DNA of 64,000 bases from Batillaria attramentaria (lineage: Eukaryota; Mollusca; Gastropoda; Batillariidae): NCBI GenBank assembly GCA_018292915.2, contig JACVVK020000338.1, forward strand, positions 338,501 through 402,500. Reading direction: 5' to 3'. The translations under genes and the position numbers were made by a program. The notes under the pieces are model-generated. The model searched no databases. It worked only from the letters and a program-made list of their open reading frames with translations, and was not told the origin of the DNA. Numbering within the stretch: the first letter of the stretch is position 1; every line of letters starts with the position of its first letter. Of the stretch, positions 59,581 to 64,000 are shown in pieces.

Positions 59581-60453
59581 TGGCGGCCATCTTTAAAAGG
59601 CGGCCATTTTGGATTATTATCACGAAACTGTATATCGGAAAATATTTGGCACAATATATGAGATATCCGTTAAGTATTAAATATGGCGTATGAAAAACGT
59701 CTGCGTATCAAATTTCACATTCCTAGCCTACCTCATTCACGTGTCAAAATCGTGGAACTTGAATAGAAGGGTATCCTTGGCGGCCATTTTGGAATCGCAG
59801 CCATTTTGAAGCACGTACATGATAAATTGTAAACAGCTGTGTTAAGCACATCTAGATTGACCTGAGCACAAATTTTAGGAGATTTCTGTCGATTTTGGGT
59901 GGGTGTCCTTTATACAGTCAAGGTACTAACGGCCATCTTGAAATGGCGGCCATCTTTGAAAGATATCACACTGATGTATATCAGGTTTTATTAATGACTT
60001 CAAGATGTGCCAGTATGCCAATTTACAGGTCTGTAATACAGATAGAAAGTTTCATGGAACGTTTCGCTATTTGTTTGTTGCAATGCTAGTCTGTTTTCTG
60101 GATTAAATTGCATTGGATATTTTTGTATGCTGCTGATGACACACATGCTAATTAATCGTTTTAAGCCTTGAACTACTTCATTTTAGTCTTTTTCGTAACC
60201 GTGTCCAAATTTGTAAAAACTGCCAGCAAAAGTTTAAAAGTAAACATCATGAATAATTTTTCAGTGGTTTTAAAGGGCAGCTTGTCACATTTTTGCTACT
60301 TTTTTATGATTGAAAACCAAGTAACGGGAATCTACATATAAGAACGTTGAAAATTTTTATAAGACGTCAACTCCTTTGTGTGTGTATCTGACAAGATTTA
60401 AGACGTGCTTTCAAAATCTGAAGCGTTCCAGTCGTAGCGATATTATCGTCAAC

Positions 60454-60484
60454 CGTGAAAATGGTACATTTTGGCATTTTCACG
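60454..60484. other. Short perfect hairpin in the loop
   Basis: CGTGAAAATG and CATTTTCACG form 10-bp arms with an 11-base loop, close to the middle of the 1.8 kb spacer. No function can be assigned. Confidence 0.5.
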
Positions 60485-60929
60485 ATTCACTTGAAACATG
60501 CCAAAAGTTCAATCTTTGAAAGCACTAAAACGACTTTTATCTTCATTTGTCTTGGCTGTGTCCAAATTTGAGGTACATTTGAGCAGTGGTTTCGAAATGG
60601 GAAGCATTATAAATGAAATTTCTGTCAGTTCGGTCTGCCACAGCACATTTCGAGCATTTCATCAACTTTGTGACCACATAACAGCCATATTTTCAATCAT
60701 ATGAGATGGAAAAAAATTATTGTCATTCTATGTATACAATGGGACACAGTTATCATGAAACAGTCCGCCATGTTTGTGCGATTGTTCAAATTTTATACCT
60801 CCAAAAACGCCAAAAGGCATTATTTATAAGTTTACAAAAACTCCATTTTTAATATTTGCGGGCTGAGTATTTCATAGACTAATGCACGCACTTTCATTTC
60901 CCACATGTCTTTGGTCCTTCAAGTACTTG

Positions 60930-61165
60930 TGAGTACGGAGCGTTTTTATTGAATGCGTGTGTCCGTTAGGTGATCTGTGGGAGACCGCCGAAAACCCGTT
61001 TTCTTAAGAACGTTTTATGTGCCTCATTTGCAACGCACTTTAAAACTGTGTATCTCTGGAACCAAGAATGCTAGAACCTTAAATCTTTTTGCGTTATGAT
61101 CAGAACAGTTAGTTCTACAAGGCTACAATAATATCCAAGATCGGTCCCTTGTAATTAATTTTGGC
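60930..61165 (+). repeat. Diverged direct repeat, copy 2
   Basis: This is the second copy of the old direct repeat found at 59330-59580, in the same orientation. It ends just before the right inverted arm. Confidence 0.6.
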
Positions 61166-61169
61166 TGCC

Positions 61170-61313
61170 GATGACGTAAACGGACACACACATCCAGCAC
61201 TCATACTTTGAACTCACAACTACTCCACGTACCCAAGACAGAAAGGAAACAGCGGTGTGTTCATTGGTTTTTTAAATATTTAGACTGCCAAAAAATCAAA
61301 ATACTGTGTAAAT
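61170..61313 (-). repeat. Right arm of 144-bp inverted repeat
   Basis: This is the reverse complement of 59226-59369. It is followed directly by the inverted flank (reverse complement of positions up to about 1121 of U1), with no A, B or C block between. Confidence 0.95.
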
Positions 61314-63055
61314 ATGTAGCTGAGTTCAAATCGGGCACAGCGTCGTTTGGGGGAGGTATACAATTTTTACACTAACACACGAAGTTGATTTATACATGAA
61401 TAGTGTGTCAAATTGTACGCGAAGAGTGACAATTTTTTTTAAAAATCTCGATAGAATCGAAAACGAGGCTGCTGTATGGTCTTAAATTTTATAGAGGAAA
61501 TGGCCAAAATATGCCGTGAAGTAGGTAGATATCAGAAATGTTAAATAAAATCCTTCTCATTTCAAAGTTGTTGCTACGATGTTTGTAAATTTTGGTGACA
61601 TTAGAGAAAAATGACGTAGAAATGAGATGCAATATAGGTAACCTTATTTTATCCCTTAGCATCCTGGCTGCTTTTTCAAGATGGCCGCTAGTAGGGTGAC
61701 TATAGTTAGGACTGACCACACAATCGTTGATTGAAGTCTCAGAATTTCAGAATATCAGAATTGACAGACAGGACAGCGTGGGTGTGTTAGGTACATCCAT
61801 GTATATTCAAGATAACTGTCATTCAAAATGGCTGCCAGCTTGACCTTCAAAGGCCCACAAGGTCCAACAGAACCGCCGCGCTATAGAAAAACATACCTGA
61901 GACACACTCTTTACAGTATATTAGCTAAAATGATTTTCTTGAAATGAAGTATTCTTGAGCCTCCAAGGGTTATATATATCGACAAACGAGATCACCCCTA
62001 CCTCAGTTTTTTCATGCATGTTTATCTGTTTGTTTAATGGAATCGGTTGACCTGAGGCAGCATGTCCTGGAACAAAATTTAGCAAGTCAGAGTGTGCCTC
62101 TTCCTCAGAATCCGGAACAGGGCAGAGCTACCGTCATCAGTATCGCCGGCGGAAGTCAAATCCATGTGACCATCGCTGTTTTGGGCGCACAATAAACAAA
62201 ATTAGTATCAATAAAATGCCAGAAACCCTTATATTTCAAATGTGAACATGGCCTTGACATTTTGGAAAGGTCACGGTGCTGAATTAGTAAGAAAGGCCTT
62301 GCCATTATTCGTAATGGTGCGAAATTTTCACTTTTTTAGATCCAGAATTTCTTTTCCAAATCAATGTGACCTTGACCTCTGGGGAAGCCCATTCAAATAA
62401 GTTTGTTTCAAATATCGTTTTACAAACTCGAAGTGCTTTATATTCTGGTGGTTGCTGGATGTCAAATTCAATAAAAATCTCAGTTTCTGAAATTTCACCC
62501 AAAATCTTGTTTTAAAAGATCAAGGTCATTCAAAATGAGATCTTTAAAAGATCTTTACACCGCCAAGTATTGTGCCAAGTTTTGTGTGTCTCGTGGTTCT
62601 GGTTATTGAGAAAATGCCACATTTCAAATAAAAAAATCCGTTTATGGACAAATCAATATAATCCCGTGACCTTGACTTGTTAGCAAGGTCATCAAACTTA
62701 AGAGACGTAAAAGACCGTTATAGCAACCATTCCTGCACCAAATTTGGTGACCTTTGTATCAACGGTTGCTGAGAAATGAGAAAAATACTTCTGCCACTAC
62801 TTTCTTCTATGCTCCGTACGGGACAGTTTCGCTATTCTAATGTTTTTGAGGCCGAGTAGTGGCCACATTTTGAATTCTGTCCAACTGAAAAAAAATTTTA
62901 CAATCTGTGCATACTATGACACAGAAAAACTGAGAATAATGAAATTGTGATAGAGATACTTCAAATTTTATACCTCTGAAAATGCCCCTTCGTGTAATTT
63001 GAAGCTCCAAACATTAACCTGATATCTCATTCGACTGGGAATTGGTCTAGGTACG
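61314..63055 (-). repeat. Inverted AGGTCA-rich flank
   Basis: This is the reverse complement of the flank block, minus about 290 bp holding most of the half-site cluster equivalent to U1 327-509. It retains the edge-specific insertions seen in U6. Confidence 0.9.
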
Positions 63056-63059
63056 TTAA
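63056..63059. other. Uninterrupted TTAA site in the inverted arm
   Basis: On the minus strand CCAACAGTTTAACGTACC is contiguous, with a single TTAA and no MITE. The plus units have two TTAA sites around the MITE or its remnant at this place. Confidence 0.85.
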
Positions 63060-63077
63060 ACTGTTGGCTATTGAGTT

Positions 63078-63290
63078 CTTTTTTTTTTTTTTTTTTTCAC
63101 ATTTTGCACATATATGATAGACATAACATACGTACACAATCAACCAACGGAAGAAAAACAAAACAAAACAATAAAAAAAAAAGAAAAAAAAAGACACACA
63201 TACCAATAAAGCAGAAAAAGAAAGAAAAAACAAAACAATAACAACAAAAAACAAAAAAACAAAACAAAACAAAAACAGACAGCAGCGACA
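63078..63290. repeat. Oligo-T/oligo-A tract, inverted arm
   Basis: It is the reverse complement of the unit tract, with the order T run, mixed 60 bp, A-rich stretch. Confidence 0.85.
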
Positions 63291-63745
63291 GCGAGTTATT
63301 TTTTAATGTTATGCAGTGAAAACTGCAGATGAAGGCGACTGTATTCTTCCTTTTTTCGACTTCTACGTTAATTTTTGAACGGAAGAATATAAAACTACAG
63401 GTTTTCCTCTTTAGTTTGGTACCAAATTTAGATCTGTACGACATCTGTCGTTCACGCTGTAACCCGGGAAAGAGACAGAGTAAAACAGCTGTTTTTCGGG
63501 CGTAGCGTAAAAAGGGGGGTCAAACGCAAACCGACCCTCAAACACGTGCGTTACATTTCAGCTACGTGCTCATCTCACCGGCCGCCCACAAATACACAAG
63601 TACAGTGGTTGAAAAGAGGGGACAATGTGCTTTCTTTTGATGTATAATTTATAAAAGTCTTTGCAGAAGCCGCAGCACAGACCGCGGTTAGAAATCCACC
63701 AAAATCGCGTGCTTTTCCGCGAAGTCACAGCGAAAGCGTCATGCT
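63291..63745 (-). other. T region, inverted arm
   Basis: It is the reverse complement of the T region, closest to the U4/U5 type (GGCATAGGC). No gene is seen. Confidence 0.7.
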
Positions 63746-64000
63746 GCCTATGCCTACTACTACTCACATTTATTGGAGAGAAAAAAATCTAATTCTCTTT
63801 TTCTGGTGTATACAAACGAATGGAATGGTAATCAAAGAACCGCGATTCTATCGGCCAATTTTGAGGAAAAAGGCGTTATTTCTTGTTTCAAGCACAAATG
63901 TGCTTGTCTGTGAGAAAAGGAAGTGATTTGGCGCAAGATCGCGCTTTTCCAGTACCGCCGCCTTGTGAATAGCCAATTTCAACTGCTGATATCTCTGCCA
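63746..64000 (+). repeat. D segment, inverted arm (cut by window end)
   Basis: D reads in plus orientation because the whole unit is inverted. It corresponds to inverted D segment 2. The sequence near 63790 (AATCTAATTCTCTTTTTC) differs from all other copies. Confidence 0.85.

Larger units (their letters stand above)
59226..61313. other. Inverted junction: 144-bp arms around a 1.8 kb loop
   Basis: Positions 59226-59369 and 61170-61313 are exact reverse complements by eye, centred at 60269/60270. The unit runs left to right up to the left arm and right to left after the right arm. The loop (59370-61169) is AT-rich, has several GGCGGCCAT motifs, an internal hairpin and an old diverged direct repeat, and shows no convincing gene. 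It may be the hinge of an inverted duplication or a terminal-inverted-repeat element. No clear target duplication is visible, which favours the hinge. Confidence 0.85.
61314..64000 (-). repeat. Inverted macrosatellite unit (partial)
   Basis: Read on the minus strand this is flank, oligo tract, T region and the start of D, in the order of the plus units. It lacks about 290 bp of flank (the equivalent of U1 260-548, at about 61926) and has an extra 17-18 bp near 61511-61530. It has an uninterrupted TTAA site where plus units carry the MITE. It continues beyond the window. Confidence 0.95.

Noticed and set aside
59322..59693. A 123-codon frame in the junction loop.
   Set aside because: It runs through the inverted arm, a 13-base A run and repeat motifs, with no domain or codon signal.

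Overview
This window looks like a repeat-rich, non-genic stretch of a marine invertebrate nuclear genome. A lophotrochozoan, probably a mollusc, is my best guess, but this is recollection-based inference. The grounds are the Ty3/gypsy retroelement with SCAN-like gag, the dense AGGTCA/TGACCT-type short repeats, the GGCGGCCAT-rich interspersed repeats, and a (TTAG)n-started short insertion of a kind I associate with molluscs. I see no intact host protein-coding gene, no rRNA or tRNA gene and no CRISPR array.

Layout. Positions 1-57539 are five head-to-tail copies (U1-U5) of one very large repeat unit of 12226, 12288, 11666, 11695 and 9664 bp, cut at an arbitrary origin (the window start). A sixth partial copy (U6, 57540-59225) follows. 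Then comes a 2.1 kb junction (59226-61313) with perfect 144-bp inverted arms around a 1.8 kb single-copy-looking loop. The last 2.7 kb (61314-64000) is the same unit in the opposite orientation, so the window runs through a tail-to-tail inversion point of a macrosatellite.

Each full unit contains, in + order: (a) a roughly 2 kb AGGTCA-rich flank; (b) short blocks A (118 bp), B (about 414 bp, ending in a palindromic 88-90 bp MITE-like piece) and C (with a C homopolymer of 20-58 bases); (c) a second copy of A (A'); (d) a minus-strand, dead Ty3/gypsy fragment with RNase H, RT, protease and gag, then a primer-binding-site candidate and one LTR; (e) a second copy of B (B') carrying a 62-bp insertion with an 11-bp target duplication; (f) a complex D region of about 619-bp subrepeats in direct and inverted orientation, with two further solo LTRs at the switch points; (g) a T region of unknown nature; (h) an oligo-T/oligo-A tract; and (i) a palindromic TTAA-flanked piggyBac-like MITE or its remnant.

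The elements do not work together as a pathway. They record layered insertions followed by tandem amplification. The gypsy frameshifts shared by all five copies, and the empty insertion sites kept in B and in the inverted arm, allow the events to be ordered. U5 is the odd unit. It lost most of the D region and both solo LTRs, duplicated part of T, and holds two full palindromic MITE copies. One of these contains a 134-bp stretch that reads like a piece of a host coding exon. Variant sites are shared in conflicting groups among the units, which suggests gene conversion or unequal crossing over. The 3' halves of U2 and U3 carry many one-base indels that may be assembly error.
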